A stretch of DNA of 64,000 bases from Glaciimonas soli (GTDB taxonomy: Bacteria > Pseudomonadota > Gammaproteobacteria > Burkholderiales > Burkholderiaceae_D): NCBI RefSeq assembly GCF_009497155.1, contig NZ_WINI01000008.1:232742-296741 (forward strand). Reading direction: 5' to 3'. The translations under genes and the position numbers were made by a program. The notes beneath the pieces were generated by a model. That model worked only from the letters and a program-made list of their open reading frames with translations. It was not told the DNA's origin and ran no database searches. Positions 1 to 11,034 of the stretch are shown piece by piece (position 1 is the first letter of the stretch; every line of letters starts with the position of its first letter).

Positions 1-1029
1 GGCATGACCATGTTGCATCATCGGTTCGTTATGCGTTCCGGTACGCAGCATTTGCGGCTGTACCAGTTGCACTGATTTACGCGCACGACCCAAACCAGTG
101 GCAACCACGGTAACGCGGATGTCATCGCCCATGGTTTCATCGTAAGCAATACCTTGGGCGATCGACGCGTCTGGTGCGGCAAAAGCACGAACAGTTGCCA
201 TCACTTCTTTGATCTCTTTACCCTTCAAGCTGCGGCTGGCAGTGACGTTGACCAACACGCCACGCGCGCCAGACAAATCAATCCCATCCAACAATGGCGA
301 AGCCACCGCTTGTTCCGCTGCCAAACGAGCGCGATCTACTCCGTGCGCAGTCGCCGTTCCCATCATGGCTTTACCTTGCTCGCCCATAATGGTTTTGACG
401 TCGTTAAAGTCAACGTTGATATGGCCTGGCACATTGATGATTTCCGCAATCCCGGCCACCGCGTTGTTGAGAACGTCATCGGCATGACCCAACCATTCCA
501 TCATGCTGTCGTCTTCGTAAATCTCTTCCAATTTTTCATTGAGAATGATGATCAGCGAATCAACGTTTTGCGATAACGCTTCCAAACCTTCATCAGCGAC
601 ATCCATGCAACGCTGACCTTCATACGAAAATGGTTTGGAAACCACTGCCACGGTCAATGCGCCCAGCTCTTTGGCAATCTGCGCAATGATAGGCGCAGCG
701 CCAGTACCAGTGCCACCGCCCATACCAGCAGCGATAAACACCATGTGCGCGCCACGTAATGCATCTTCAATTCGCGCACGCGATTCTTCCGCCAATTGAC
801 GACCCACTTCCGGTTTCATCCCGGCACCTAAACCGGTTTCGCCAATTTGGATGACGTTGTGCGCCTTCGATTGCAACAACGCTTGCGCATCAGTGTTGGC
901 GACAATGAATTCCACGCCTGATACACCTTTGTTAATCATATGCTGAACCGCATTGCCGCCAGCGCCACCGACGCCAACAACTTTAATCACGGTACCCAGC
1001 GTCGCACTATCTAGCATATCGATTTCCAT
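1..1029 (-). CDS. ftsZ: Cell division protein FtsZ (3' end cut by window edge)
   Basis: FtsZ is the tubulin-like GTPase that polymerises into the cytoplasmic Z ring and recruits the divisome. Reading in from the start, the protein opens MEIDMLDSATLGTVIKVVGV and continues into the GGAGGNAV nucleotide-binding loop. The tubulin signature GGGTGTG lies near 698-727. The reading frame is open to base 1 (343 codons); about 50 C-terminal residues, including the FtsA/ZipA-binding tail, should lie outside the window. The ATG at 1029 follows AAGGA at normal spacing. It is the last gene of the dcw cluster seen here and sits 212 bases after ftsA, a gap that could hold its own promoter. Confidence 0.97.
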   Translation of the reverse strand, partial: MEIDMLDSATLGTVIKVVGVGGAGGNAVQHMINKGVSGVEFIVANTDAQALLQSKAHNVIQIGETGLGAGMKPEVGRQLAEESRARIEDALRGAHMVFIAAGMGGGTGTGAAPIIAQIAKELGALTVAVVSKPFSYEGQRCMDVADEGLEALSQNVDSLIIILNEKLEEIYEDDSMMEWLGHADDVLNNAVAGIAEIINVPGHINVDFNDVKTIMGEQGKAMMGTATAHGVDRARLAAEQAVASPLLDGIDLSGARGVLVNVTASRSLKGKEIKEVMATVRAFAAPDASIAQGIAYDETMGDDIRVTVVATGLGRARKSVQLVQPQMLRTGTHNEPMMQHGHA

Positions 1030-1241
1030 GATATTTCCTTATAAAGTTCAGTATCCAGTCGATAGGCATCACACTTATTCATAGGGCGTGAGGCCTAGCA
1101 ACTGAGTACTGGTATTACATAAATAAAAAGCCGAAATAAAAATCTAAAATAAAAAACTGAAAACCAAATTCAACATCTAAGTACCCACTGCGCTACCTAC
1201 TGCAACAGCAACTGCTCAACATAAATAAATCTAAACGACAT

Positions 1242-2474
1242 TTAAAAATTTCCTAAAATCCATTCTTTCATGCGTTGAAAAATCGCCTTTGCCGAACCTT
1301 CCTGGCGCGTCACGATATAACCGCGTTGATATTGTTTTTTCGCTTCCAGCAACAAACCCAATACAGTCGAATAGCGAGGGCTACGCACCACGTCAGCCAA
1401 CTGACCGCTGTAATGCGGTATGCCGATACGTGTCGGTTTGAGGAAAATATCTTCTGCCAGTTCCATCATTCCCGGCATTAATGAAGAACCACCCGTCAAC
1501 ACGATCCCGCTTGACAACACTTCTTCGTAACCGGACTCGCGTACCACTTGGTGCACCAGAGCGAACAACTCTTCCACGCGCGGCTCAATCACCGCAGCCA
1601 AGGCCTGACGCGACAAGGTTCGCGCATTACGCTCGCCCAAGCCTGGCACTTCCAATGACTCACTTGGGTCTGTCAAAATTTGCTTGGCAACGCCGTAACG
1701 CAGTTTGATTTCTTCCGCTTCCGCTGTCGGCGTACGCAATGCCATTGCAATGTCATTGGTGATCTGATCGCCAGCAATAGGAATCACTGCGGTATGTCGA
1801 ATCGCTCCTTCGGTAAATACGGCAACGTCGGTAGTGCCGCCACCGATATCTACCAACACCACACCTAATTCTTTTTCGTCTGTGGTCAACACCGCATCCG
1901 CCGATGCCATCGGTTGCAAGATCAAATCGGACACTTCCAAACCACAGCGACGAATACACTTCACAATGTTTTGTACTGCTGACACGGCGCCGGTAACGAT
2001 GTGTACTTTCACTTCCAAGCGTATTCCGCTCATTCCGATCGGCTCGCGCACATCTTCCTGGCTGTCGACAATAAATTCCTGCGGCACGGTATGCAACAAT
2101 TGCTGATCAGTCGGGATGTTGACCGCCTTGGCGGTTTCTATCACGCGTGACACATCGGCGGCGGTAACTTCTTTATCTTTAATCGCCACCATGCCGCTAG
2201 AATTGAAGCTGCGAATATGGCTGCCTGCGATGCCGGTATACACATTATGAATTTTGCAGTCAGCCATCAATTCCGCTTCTTCCAAAGCGCGCTGTATCGA
2301 TTCAACTGTGGCCTCAATATTGACCACCACGCCCTTCTTCAACCCCTTGGATTCATGCTGGCCCAGACCGATCACTTCATGACGACCATCGGGCAGCACC
2401 TCCGCTACGACAGCCACCACTTTGGAAGTCCCGATATCGAGACCAACAATCAAATTTTTCGCATCTTTAGTCAT
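1242..2474 (-). CDS. ftsA: Cell division protein FtsA
   Basis: FtsA is an actin-like ATPase that tethers FtsZ filaments to the inner membrane. The phosphate-1 loop DIGTSK (about 13-18) and phosphate-2 loop DIGGGTTD (about 209-216) are present. The protein ends in the amphipathic helix AIFQRMKEWILGNF that serves as membrane anchor in the family. I chose the ATG at 2474 (MTKDAKNLIVG, 410 aa), which looks like the usual family start. A GTG three codons upstream at 2483 is also possible, and neither has a strong ribosome binding site. The gene lies between ftsQ and ftsZ as in other dcw clusters. Confidence 0.97.
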   Translation of the reverse strand: MTKDAKNLIVGLDIGTSKVVAVVAEVLPDGRHEVIGLGQHESKGLKKGVVVNIEATVESIQRALEEAELMADCKIHNVYTGIAGSHIRSFNSSGMVAIKDKEVTAADVSRVIETAKAVNIPTDQQLLHTVPQEFIVDSQEDVREPIGMSGIRLEVKVHIVTGAVSAVQNIVKCIRRCGLEVSDLILQPMASADAVLTTDEKELGVVLVDIGGGTTDVAVFTEGAIRHTAVIPIAGDQITNDIAMALRTPTAEAEEIKLRYGVAKQILTDPSESLEVPGLGERNARTLSRQALAAVIEPRVEELFALVHQVVRESGYEEVLSSGIVLTGGSSLMPGMMELAEDIFLKPTRIGIPHYSGQLADVVRSPRYSTVLGLLLEAKKQYQRGYIVTRQEGSAKAIFQRMKEWILGNF

Positions 2475-2542
2475 AGGATTCACTTATTTATTGTGCTGCT
2501 GTATTTAGCTGTCCGTATTTAGCCGTATCAATTTAGCTAGAA

Positions 2543-3322
2543 TTATTTCGTTTTCTTCTTTAAAGCGGAGACCGAATCAATTGCCAAACCACTCGCCTTT
2601 AACGCCAAGCCATTTGCATAACGCATATCGATGCTTTCAATCCGGTCTTGCAAACGCTCCAACAACTGCGGATAAATCTCTACTAAACGATTTGCGCGAT
2701 CGTGCAAAGTCATACTGTTTTTCTCGCGGCCCAATTGCACTTCCATGCCATTGTCGAGTTTGACACTCCATGCATAACGGCTGGACAAATTCACTTCTGT
2801 AGGCGTTAATTTCAATGGTCCAAACCAATTCTTAAAATCTGCTAAACGCGCTACTACATCTTTTTCACTACCTGCCGGCCCGGAAAATACCGGTAATTTT
2901 CCATCTTCTTCAGCCTCATCCATATTGGCGATAAAAATGTCGCCTTTGGTCGATATCAAATGCCCGTCATCATCCCAGGTACCCAGCGGTTGATATTCTT
3001 CAATATTGACCACTAGCTGATTCGGCCACTCACGCTGCACTGATGCCTTGCGTACCCACGGAACCGATTCAAATGCGGTACGGACCGTATCCAGATTTGT
3101 CGTAAAAAAATTACCTTTAATCCTTGGCAGTGCACTGGCGCGTATCGTTAATGGATTAACCCGTCGAACTTCATTCTGCCCTTCGCCCTGCACCCGAATT
3201 TCTTTTAACGTAAACATCGGCAACTGCGCGATCCACCAGATTCCAGCCGCCAACAAAACAAGCATAGCCAAGCCGATCAGCGTGTTTGCGATTGCGTTCA
3301 ACATTTTGATGTCTTGCCACAT
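2543..3322 (-). CDS. ftsQ: Cell division protein FtsQ
   Basis: FtsQ is a bitopic inner-membrane protein that links early and late divisome components (FtsB/FtsL). The 259-residue protein has a short cytoplasmic N-terminus, one hydrophobic segment at about 14-34, then a POTRA domain beginning FTLKEIRVQGEG (about 36-105) and the FtsQ beta domain. It is followed by ftsA after 68 bases and preceded by ddlB at a 100-base gap. Start MWQDIKMLNA is the first plausible codon. Confidence 0.94.
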   Translation of the reverse strand: MWQDIKMLNAIANTLIGLAMLVLLAAGIWWIAQLPMFTLKEIRVQGEGQNEVRRVNPLTIRASALPRIKGNFFTTNLDTVRTAFESVPWVRKASVQREWPNQLVVNIEEYQPLGTWDDDGHLISTKGDIFIANMDEAEEDGKLPVFSGPAGSEKDVVARLADFKNWFGPLKLTPTEVNLSSRYAWSVKLDNGMEVQLGREKNSMTLHDRANRLVEIYPQLLERLQDRIESIDMRYANGLALKASGLAIDSVSALKKKTK

Positions 3323-3422
3323 ATTCTCGTCTTCACTTCTTACTTTCAGAACTAGTCTGATTTACTTGTTTGCTTACTGGCGTGCTTTTTCGCTTAAAAG
3401 TAAAAATTCGTTCCAGGCCGAA

Positions 3423-4394
3423 TTAAACTGACGTCCAATTTTTAGTCGGGTGCAAATCCAATGTCGCCGATTCCAAAATGGTGTTGCATATTTCTTCGTA
3501 ACTAATTCCCGTCGCTTTTGCCGACATTGGCACCAACGAATGGCCTGTCATACCTGGCGAAGTATTGATCTCCAACAAAAGCGGTTCGTTATCTACAGTC
3601 CGCAACATAAAATCAACCCGTGCCCATCCTCTGCAATCCAAAGCGTTATACGCCTGCACCGCCAGCGCCTGTATCTTTTGGGTCAAGGCATCATCCAATG
3701 GCGCCGGGCACAAATATTGAGTGTCGTCAGTAAAATATTTGTTTTGATAGTCGTAATTACCTTCCGGGGCACGAATTTCAACTATAGGCAATGCATACGC
3801 TTTGCTCCCACGCCCCAGCACTGGAACAGTTAACTCACGGCCACTGATGAACTCTTCTGCCAGAACCGTTTCATCGTATTTTGCGCATAAGTCAAAACCG
3901 CTCTGTATAGCATCGACACTAACGACTTTGCTAATACCAATAGTCGAACCTTCATGCGGTGCCTTTAACATCAATGGCAAGCCCAACGCATCCGGCAATT
4001 GGTGCAATTGCTCACTGCTTGCTTCCGCCGCATTCAATACGACAAAACGCGGTGTCGGCAAGCCAGCACTTTGCCAAACCCGCTTGCTCATCACCTTATC
4101 CATGGCAATCGCCGATGCCATCACGCCGGGGCCGGTGTACGGAATATGCATTTGTTCCAATGCACCTTGCATGGTGCCGTCTTCACCGTAACGACCGTGC
4201 AACGCGATAAACACGCGATCAAATTTTTCCGCAGCCAGCTCTGCCAAGCTACGTTCGCCTGTGTCAAATAAGTGCGCGTCAATGCCACGATGTTGCAAAG
4301 CCTGGACTACGCCGTTGCCTGACATCTTAGACACTTCACGCTCGGCCGAGCGTCCACCGAACAACACGCCGACTTTTCCAAATTGACTGCTCAT
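3423..4394 (-). CDS. ddlB: D-alanine--D-alanine ligase
   Basis: This ATP-grasp enzyme joins two D-alanines to make the terminal dipeptide of the peptidoglycan precursor. The GRYGEDG motif (about 68-74), the substrate loop EGSTIGISKV and the C-terminal metal/ATP motif EINTSPGMTGHSL (from about 275) are all present. Length of 323 aa is usual for DdlB. It sits between murC and ftsQ, the standard dcw position, and its product feeds MurF of the same cluster. Confidence 0.96.
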   Translation of the reverse strand: MSSQFGKVGVLFGGRSAEREVSKMSGNGVVQALQHRGIDAHLFDTGERSLAELAAEKFDRVFIALHGRYGEDGTMQGALEQMHIPYTGPGVMASAIAMDKVMSKRVWQSAGLPTPRFVVLNAAEASSEQLHQLPDALGLPLMLKAPHEGSTIGISKVVSVDAIQSGFDLCAKYDETVLAEEFISGRELTVPVLGRGSKAYALPIVEIRAPEGNYDYQNKYFTDDTQYLCPAPLDDALTQKIQALAVQAYNALDCRGWARVDFMLRTVDNEPLLLEINTSPGMTGHSLVPMSAKATGISYEEICNTILESATLDLHPTKNWTSV

Positions 4395-4455
4395 ATCTTC
4401 TTTATCCTGCTTTTTTTAGGCATTTCTGCCCGTAATATTTCAACCCAATCACCGA

Positions 4456-5874
4456 TTAATCCGGCAACGTCTGATTTGCCAACTGCGCTGGTACCGCACT
4501 GATCGAGCCTGCACCCATCGTCATTACGACATCACCGTCACGCACAATGTTCGCTATCGTCGCGGGCATGTCAGTGATATTTTCAACAAATACTAATTCG
4601 GCCATACCGGCCACTCGTAATGCGTGCGCCAATGCGCGTCCATCTGCAGCTACAATGGGAGATTCGCCAGCGGCATATACCTCCGCCAACACCAAGACAT
4701 CAACAGTCGATAAAACTTTGACGAAGTCTTCAAACAAATCGCGAGTACGCGTATAGCGATGCGGCTGAAATGCCAGCACCAATCGTCGTCCGGGATAAGC
4801 GCCACGTGCGGCCGATATGGTTGCCGCCGTTTCGACCGGATGATGGCCATAATCATCGACCAGCGCATAAGTACCCGCTGTGCCGTTAGGAGCACCTTCT
4901 GCTGCCGGCAATGGAATCTCGCCATAACGGGTAAAGCGACGGCCAACGCCATTAAATTCAGTCAACGCTTTCTGAATAGCTTCATCAGCAACGCCCAATT
5001 CACGCGCAATCGCAATTGCGGCGCATGCGTTTTGCACGTTATGCATACCTGGTTGATTCAGACTGATTGCCATCGGCTCGAATTCATCTTGTATGACAGT
5101 GAACTGCATATAACCATCCACCGCTTTGGCATCGATCGCCCGCACTTGCGCTTCTTCATGAAAACCGTAAGTGGTAATCGGCTTGGAAATCTGCGGCATG
5201 ATTTCACGTACATTGGCGTCATCTATACACAGCACTGCGGTGCCATAGAAAGGCAAACGATTGGTGAATTCAACGAATGCATGTTTCAATTTATTGAAAT
5301 CATGATCATAGGTATCCATATGATCAGCATCAATATTGGTGATGACTTCGATCACCGGTGACAAATTTAAAAATGACGCATCGGATTCGTCGGCTTCTGC
5401 CACGATGAAATCACCAGAACCCAGCTTGGCGTTAGCTCCTGCGCTGGTCAGGCGGCCACCGATCACAAAAGTCGGATCCAAACCGCCTTCGGCCAACACG
5501 CTGGCGACTAAACTTGTAGTCGTGGTTTTGCCGTGCGTACCGGCAATCGCGATACCCTGCTTAAGACGCATCAATTCTGCCAACATCATCGCGCGCGGCA
5601 CGATAGGAATTTTCTTATCTCGCGCAGCAACCACTTCCGGGTTATCGGCTTGTACTGCGGTCGACGTCACGATCGCATTGGCGTTTTCTATATTTTCTGC
5701 CGCATGACCTTTCAGCACTTTGATACCGAGCTTGGTCAACCGACGTGTCGCAGCATTGCTGCCGAGATCAGAACCAGAAATGGTATAACCGAGGTTGAGC
5801 AACACCTCTGCAATGCCGCTCATCCCACTACCGCCGATGCCGACAAAATGTATGTTCTTAACTTTATGTTTCAT
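4456..5874 (-). CDS. murC: UDP-N-acetylmuramate--L-alanine ligase MurC
   Basis: MurC adds L-alanine to UDP-MurNAc, the first step of stem peptide assembly, in the cytoplasm. The N-terminal Rossmann motif GIGGSGMSG (about 12-20), the ATP loop GTHGKTT (112-118) and the central ATEADESD-like stretch ([10 protein letters not shown]) are clear, and the C-terminal ligase domain is complete at 472 aa. Only one base separates it from murG, so the two are almost certainly cotranscribed. Confidence 0.97.
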   Translation of the reverse strand: MKHKVKNIHFVGIGGSGMSGIAEVLLNLGYTISGSDLGSNAATRRLTKLGIKVLKGHAAENIENANAIVTSTAVQADNPEVVAARDKKIPIVPRAMMLAELMRLKQGIAIAGTHGKTTTTSLVASVLAEGGLDPTFVIGGRLTSAGANAKLGSGDFIVAEADESDASFLNLSPVIEVITNIDADHMDTYDHDFNKLKHAFVEFTNRLPFYGTAVLCIDDANVREIMPQISKPITTYGFHEEAQVRAIDAKAVDGYMQFTVIQDEFEPMAISLNQPGMHNVQNACAAIAIARELGVADEAIQKALTEFNGVGRRFTRYGEIPLPAAEGAPNGTAGTYALVDDYGHHPVETAATISAARGAYPGRRLVLAFQPHRYTRTRDLFEDFVKVLSTVDVLVLAEVYAAGESPIVAADGRALAHALRVAGMAELVFVENITDMPATIANIVRDGDVVMTMGAGSISAVPAQLANQTLPD

Positions 5875-5875
5875 T

Positions 5876-6973
5876 CTATTTACCTGCCAATTCTTCTAAG
5901 ACTTGCGCAATACTGGCATTTGCATCACGGCGACCATTGTCGTAGGCGGCTTGTGCCATCGCTACGCAATCCTGACGCGTCATTCGCATCAACATGCCAG
6001 ACAAACGCTCTTTACTTAACTCTGTTTGCGGCAAATGGATTGCCGCTTGTTTCGATGCCATCCAACGCGCATTTTCACGTTGATGCGAGGTGGTCGAGAC
6101 CATCAACGGCACCAACACACTGGCAACGCCAGCTGCCGTCAATTCCGATAACGTAATTGCACCTGCACGACAAATCACTAAATCTGCATCTGCATAACGG
6201 CGCGGCATATCGTCAATAAATGCCACCACTTCTGCCGCCACTCCGGCAGTTTTATAAGCGCTTTGCAAAGCCTCAATATGCTGCTTGCCCGATTGATGCG
6301 TCACGCTGGGACGCAATTCAGGTGGAATCAGCGCCAACGCTGCTGGCAAACACTCATTCAAGGCTTTCGCACCAAGACTGCCGCCCACAACTAACAAACG
6401 CAGAGGGCCGATGCGGCCGCTGTATCGTTGCGGGGGAGCTGGCAAATCCAAAATTTCCTGTCGCACCGGATTGCCGGTCACTTGCGCTTTATCCGCGGCT
6501 TTACCGAACTCTGCAGGAAAACCAAATAACACTTTTCGCGCCAGTGGTACCAAAGATTTATTCGACAACAGCAAGGCAGCGTCGGCATTCACCAGCGCCA
6601 GCGGCACGCCACGCAAACGCGCCATCACACCGCCCGGCACCGTGACATAGCCGCCCATACCCAGCACCACATCTGGCTGGCGTTTTCCGATAATCTTGAA
6701 ACAGGCTGGGAAGCTCGCAAGCAAACGCCAAACGCCGCGCACAGTATGTTGCCAACCTTTGCCACGCAAACCGGAAAACGTGATCTTATCCATCTCGATG
6801 TCATGCGGCGGCACCAATGTGCCTTCCATTCCATGCGAAGTCCCCAACCAACTAACTTGCCAACCGCGCTCACGCATGGTTTCTGCAATTGCCAGTCCCG
6901 GAAAAATATGACCGCCGGTTCCGGCTGCCATAATCAGTAATTTTTTAGGAGGAGTCGTCAGCGCATTGCTCAT
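5876..6973 (-). CDS. murG: UDP-GlcNAc transferase MurG
   Basis: MurG is the peripheral inner-membrane GT-B glycosyltransferase that turns lipid I into lipid II. The donor/acceptor loop GTGGHIFPG starts at about residue 18, and the second glycine loop [11 protein letters not shown] is in the middle of the protein. The frame is open further upstream to 7042, but I start at the ATG at 6973 ([11 protein letters not shown], 365 aa). This gives an ATGA overlap with the ftsW stop and the normal distance to the glycine loop; the extra 23 residues lie inside ftsW. Confidence 0.95.
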   Translation of the reverse strand: MSNALTTPPKKLLIMAAGTGGHIFPGLAIAETMRERGWQVSWLGTSHGMEGTLVPPHDIEMDKITFSGLRGKGWQHTVRGVWRLLASFPACFKIIGKRQPDVVLGMGGYVTVPGGVMARLRGVPLALVNADAALLLSNKSLVPLARKVLFGFPAEFGKAADKAQVTGNPVRQEILDLPAPPQRYSGRIGPLRLLVVGGSLGAKALNECLPAALALIPPELRPSVTHQSGKQHIEALQSAYKTAGVAAEVVAFIDDMPRRYADADLVICRAGAITLSELTAAGVASVLVPLMVSTTSHQRENARWMASKQAAIHLPQTELSKERLSGMLMRMTRQDCVAMAQAAYDNGRRDANASIAQVLEELAGK

Positions 6974-8232
6974 TGCCGCCCCCCACGCATCAATACGCGA
7001 TTTTCGTAATCTATTCTCAGCAAAATCGCCAATCCAATACAATTAATCAATACACCAGAACCGCCATAGCTCATCAACGGCAAGGTCAATCCTTTGGTCG
7101 GCAGCAACCCCAAATTCACCCCCATATTGATGAAGGTCTGCACACCGATCCAGATACCAATACCTTTAGCGACCAAACCAGCAAAAATTTGATCCATTGC
7201 AATCGCTTGCCGACCAATTTCAAATGCCCGTTTGACGATCCAATAGAACATCATGACCACTACCAGCACACCCGCGAATCCAAGTTCTTCGCCGATCACG
7301 GCCAACAGAAAGTCGGTATGCGCTTCTGGTAAATAATGCAGTTTTTCTACGCTGGCACCCAGACCAACACCAAATATTTCACCGCGTCCAAATGCAATCA
7401 GGGAATGGGTTAATTGATACGATTTACCCAAGGCATTTTCTTCACCCCAAGGATTCAGGTACGCGAAAATTCGCTCCCGACGCCACGGCGATAACCAGAT
7501 CACACCTGAAAATATGGCCGCCAGCAACGCCGTAATGCCGCCAAACCAAACGCCATTGATACCGCCCAAAAACAGAATTCCCATCGCGATGCAAGCAATC
7601 ACGCCGAGTGCGCCCAAGTCCGGTTCAAGCATCAGCAATAAACCAACGAAACCTACCGCCACCGTCATCGGCAAAAAGCCCTTGGTCAGCTTGTGCATCA
7701 CTTCTTGTTTGCGCACCGTGTAATTGGCTGCGTACAATACGATGAACAGCTTCATCAATTCGGATGGCTGCAAATTGAACACTTTGAACGACAACCAGCG
7801 CTTGGAACCATTGACGCCCTTGCCCAAACCGGGCACCAGCACCATTACTAACAATATCAGCGTACCTACAAACAAATAAGGCGCCCAACGCTGCCAGGTC
7901 GACAACGGGATACGGAAAGTAAACATGCCGGCGACAATCGAAACGCAAATAAAAATCGCCTGCTTGATCACAAAATTCGAGCTGCTGTAATTCGAATATT
8001 TTGGTGAATCAGGCAAAGCAATCGATGCCGAATACACCATCACCAAACCGAACAACATCAGTAACACCACCACCCACACCAACGGTTGATCGTATTCCAT
8101 CATTCTGGAACGCTGAACACCGGGAGTAATTCCATTGGCTGAACTAGTACGCGCACTTGAGCCAGTGCTTGTGCTACTGGCTTTTTTGGCATTTCCGGCC
8201 AAACGTGGAAAGGAAAGCGATGGGAATTTCAT
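6970..8232 (-). CDS. ftsW: Peptidoglycan glycosyltransferase FtsW
   Basis: FtsW is the SEDS-family septal peptidoglycan polymerase that works with FtsI. The protein (420 aa) has a serine/threonine-rich cytoplasmic N-terminus of about 50 residues followed by about ten membrane segments. It has the large periplasmic loop containing [21 protein letters not shown] and the C-terminal SEDS motif [10 protein letters not shown]. Start at ATG 8232 overlaps the murD stop by one base (TGATG); a TTG one codon upstream is possible. Confidence 0.96.
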   Translation of the reverse strand: MKFPSLSFPRLAGNAKKASSTSTGSSARTSSANGITPGVQRSRMMEYDQPLVWVVVLLMLFGLVMVYSASIALPDSPKYSNYSSSNFVIKQAIFICVSIVAGMFTFRIPLSTWQRWAPYLFVGTLILLVMVLVPGLGKGVNGSKRWLSFKVFNLQPSELMKLFIVLYAANYTVRKQEVMHKLTKGFLPMTVAVGFVGLLLMLEPDLGALGVIACIAMGILFLGGINGVWFGGITALLAAIFSGVIWLSPWRRERIFAYLNPWGEENALGKSYQLTHSLIAFGRGEIFGVGLGASVEKLHYLPEAHTDFLLAVIGEELGFAGVLVVVMMFYWIVKRAFEIGRQAIAMDQIFAGLVAKGIGIWIGVQTFINMGVNLGLLPTKGLTLPLMSYGGSGVLINCIGLAILLRIDYENRVLMRGGRQ

Positions 8233-9860
8233 CAACTGATCTCCCCGCGTGCTAACGCCAATTCGCGTACGGCATCAACAAAAACTTCGGCGCGATGCGC
8301 ATAATTACGAAACATGTCGAGACTGGCGCACGCTGGCGACAGCAACACTGCATCACCAGCATGCGCATATTCTGCTGCGCGTTGTACCGCCGCTTCCAAC
8401 GTATCGCAAGCCACAATCTCAATATTTGCGGCCGATAATTCATTGCTGACAGCATGACGAATCGCATCGGCATCACGCCCGATCAAAATCAAAGCACGAC
8501 CATAATGCGCCAACGGCTCTGCTAGTGGCGTGAAGTCCTGCCCTTTGCCATCACCGCCAGCAATCAACACCAGGCGGTTAGCACTGGCTGTACCGTCAGG
8601 GCCACGCCCCAAACCGTTGAGTGCCGCTACTGTCGCACCAACATTAGTCCCTTTGCTGTCATCGTAATATTCGACACCAGCAATAGTCGTAATCAATTCA
8701 ACCCGATGTGCTTCACCTTGATAGTCACGCAAACCATGCAGTAACGCCGCAAACGGGAGATCTATCGCGCGACACAATGCCAATGCAGCCAAGGCATTGG
8801 TAGCGTTATGTTGACCACGTATCTTCAATGCGTCGGCTGGCATCAAACGTTTTATGACAACCGGTAAAACTTCTTCAATCTGATTTTTTTTCTTGCGCTT
8901 CTTTTCACCGTCTTCGGATTCAATCGCTTCTGCTACCGCCAGCCACTGCATGCCATTTTCGTTGTATAGTCCAAAGCAGTCGGCATCTTCCGGCGCATCG
9001 ATGCCGAAAGTAATGCTATTCGCATTGCTGAACGTCATCACGGTAGCGTCATCACGATTCAATATGCGAATGGTGTCTTTGCCGAAAATACGCCCTTTGT
9101 CAGCAACGTAATCGGCCATTTCACCATGCCAATCCAAATGATCTTGAGTGATATTCAAAATTGTGGCGGTATCAGCCTGCAGACTGACTGTAGTGTGTAG
9201 TTGGAAACTGGATAATTCCAATACCCACACTTGCGGCAAAGTGTTTTCATCCAGGCAGGTACGCAATACATCCAGCGCTGTAGGGCTAATGTTGCCCGCT
9301 ACCTTGGTCGTCAAACCGGCGCGTTGGCATAGCAAGCCAGTCAGACTGGTCACCGTGGTTTTGCCGTTTGTACCAGTGATGGCAATTATTTTTGGTGTAT
9401 ATGTCGCTGCCGCTTCGACTTTTGTCGATTCGGTTTCCGCAGCTTCTGTTTCTGTCGCGCCTGTTCCTGCGGCTTCTGTTTGTACCGCTTCTGTTTGTGT
9501 CGTTTCGACCGGCTGACGTAACGCAGTCAATGCCTGCGCAAATAATTCTATTTCACTCCACACTGGAATCTCAGCAGCCGCTGCTGCAGAAATAATCTCT
9601 TTCAACTCACGTAACGGCGACAAGCCTGGGCTGACAGCGACGAAAGTAATACCGTCCAATAACTGCGCATTGAATACGCCATCACTAACACTAACAAACT
9701 CAACATCCGGCACAGCCAATTTCAGTTGAGACAAACGATCCGGTGCATTGCGGGTATCGGCAACGCGCAAGGTCGCGCCGCAGCGCGCCAGCCACAATGC
9801 CATCGCCAGACCGGATTCTCCCAGTCCCAGCACCAAAACATGTTGTCCCGAATAATTCAT
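8232..9860 (-). CDS. murD: UDP-MurNAc-L-Ala--D-Glu ligase MurD with unusual insertions
   Basis: MurD adds D-glutamate to UDP-MurNAc-L-Ala in the cytoplasm. The N-terminal GLGESGLA loop, the ATP loop GTNGKTT (163-169), the HLDWHG region and the C-terminal [13 protein letters not shown] motif are present. At 542 aa it is about 100 residues longer than the E. coli enzyme. The excess lies mainly in two inserts: a Thr/Glu/Ala repeat segment at about 117-154, just before the ATP loop, and a lysine-rich segment at about 311-331 containing KKRKKK. The frame is intact throughout, so this is extension rather than decay. It overlaps ftsW by one base. Confidence 0.95.
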   Translation of the reverse strand: MNYSGQHVLVLGLGESGLAMALWLARCGATLRVADTRNAPDRLSQLKLAVPDVEFVSVSDGVFNAQLLDGITFVAVSPGLSPLRELKEIISAAAAAEIPVWSEIELFAQALTALRQPVETTQTEAVQTEAAGTGATETEAAETESTKVEAAATYTPKIIAITGTNGKTTVTSLTGLLCQRAGLTTKVAGNISPTALDVLRTCLDENTLPQVWVLELSSFQLHTTVSLQADTATILNITQDHLDWHGEMADYVADKGRIFGKDTIRILNRDDATVMTFSNANSITFGIDAPEDADCFGLYNENGMQWLAVAEAIESEDGEKKRKKKNQIEEVLPVVIKRLMPADALKIRGQHNATNALAALALCRAIDLPFAALLHGLRDYQGEAHRVELITTIAGVEYYDDSKGTNVGATVAALNGLGRGPDGTASANRLVLIAGGDGKGQDFTPLAEPLAHYGRALILIGRDADAIRHAVSNELSAANIEIVACDTLEAAVQRAAEYAHAGDAVLLSPACASLDMFRNYAHRAEVFVDAVRELALARGEIS

Positions 9861-9864
9861 TAAA

Positions 9865-11034
9865 TTAACGCAGTTTCAAAGTTGATAAACCAAACAGCAC
9901 CAAGATGATGGTGATAATCCAGAAGCGCACCACCACTTGCGTTTCTTTCCAGCCTTTTTGTTCGTAATGATGGTGCAGCGGCGCCATCAAAAATACGCGC
10001 TTACCAACGCCGTAGCGTTTCTTGGTAAATTTAAACACCATCACCTGCAACATGACCGACAAGGTCTCAACCACGAAAATGCCGCCCATGATGAACAGCA
10101 AAATTTCCTGACGTACGATTACTGCAACTACACCCAAGGCTCCGCCCAAAGCTAGCGCACCGACGTCGCCCATGAACACTTGCGCAGGATGCGCGTTATA
10201 CCAAAGGAAGGCTAAGCCAGCTCCCGCCATCGCACCGCAGAAAATCAACAATTCGCCAGCACCTGGAATGTGGGGGATCAATAGATATTTAGCGTAGGTG
10301 ACGTTACCCGTCAAATACGCAAACAAACCCAAAGCAGTGCCGACCATCACCGTCGGCATAATCGCCAAACCATCCAAACCATCAGTGAGATTGACCGCAT
10401 TGCTGGTGCCAACAATGACAAAATAAGTCAATGCCATAAATCCCCATACACCCAAGGGATAGCTGACAGATTTGAAGAAAGGCACAATCAAATCTGCTTT
10501 CGGAGGCAAATTCAGATTAAAACCAGATTCGACCCAAGACAAAAACAAACTCCACACTTGATAGTTGGTCGACTCCGAGACCGAGAACGCCAAATAAATC
10601 GCTGCCACGATCCCGATCAGCGACTGCCAAAAAAACTTCTCCCGAGAGCGCATCCCGTTCGGGTCTTTATAAACCACCTTACGATAATCATCGACCCAGC
10701 CAATCGCGCCAAAACCCAAGGTCACCCACAACACAATCCAGACAAAACGGTTGCTCAAATCACTCCACAACAAAGTGGAAATAGCGATAGAGATCAAAAT
10801 CAATATGCCGCCCATAGTCGGCGTACCGGATTTAATCAAATGCGTTTGCGGACCATCGGTACGCACTGCCTGTCCCACTTTCAGGCGCGCAAGCATGCGG
10901 ATCACAGCCGGGCCGGCGATCAAACCTATCCCTAATGCGGTTAGGGTCGCGAACACTGCGCGAAAAGTGATGAAATTAAAAATCCGCAGGAAACCAACGT
11001 CCTGATGGAAATAGTGTGCTAACCATAGCAACAT
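9865..11034 (-). CDS. mraY: Phospho-MurNAc-pentapeptide translocase MraY
   Basis: MraY transfers phospho-MurNAc-pentapeptide to undecaprenyl phosphate at the inner membrane, forming lipid I for MurG. The polytopic protein (389 aa, about ten membrane segments) has the [10 protein letters not shown] acidic motif, [12 protein letters not shown], and the [13 protein letters not shown] histidine motif. Start ATG 11034 overlaps the murF stop by one base (TAATG), consistent with translational coupling. Confidence 0.97.
   Translation of the reverse strand: MLLWLAHYFHQDVGFLRIFNFITFRAVFATLTALGIGLIAGPAVIRMLARLKVGQAVRTDGPQTHLIKSGTPTMGGILILISIAISTLLWSDLSNRFVWIVLWVTLGFGAIGWVDDYRKVVYKDPNGMRSREKFFWQSLIGIVAAIYLAFSVSESTNYQVWSLFLSWVESGFNLNLPPKADLIVPFFKSVSYPLGVWGFMALTYFVIVGTSNAVNLTDGLDGLAIMPTVMVGTALGLFAYLTGNVTYAKYLLIPHIPGAGELLIFCGAMAGAGLAFLWYNAHPAQVFMGDVGALALGGALGVVAVIVRQEILLFIMGGIFVVETLSVMLQVMVFKFTKKRYGVGKRVFLMAPLHHHYEQKGWKETQVVVRFWIITIILVLFGLSTLKLR

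Noticed and set aside
4759..5361. Open frame of 200 codons antisense to murC
   Set aside because: It lies wholly opposite a well-conserved gene, has no family features and mirrors murC codon structure.
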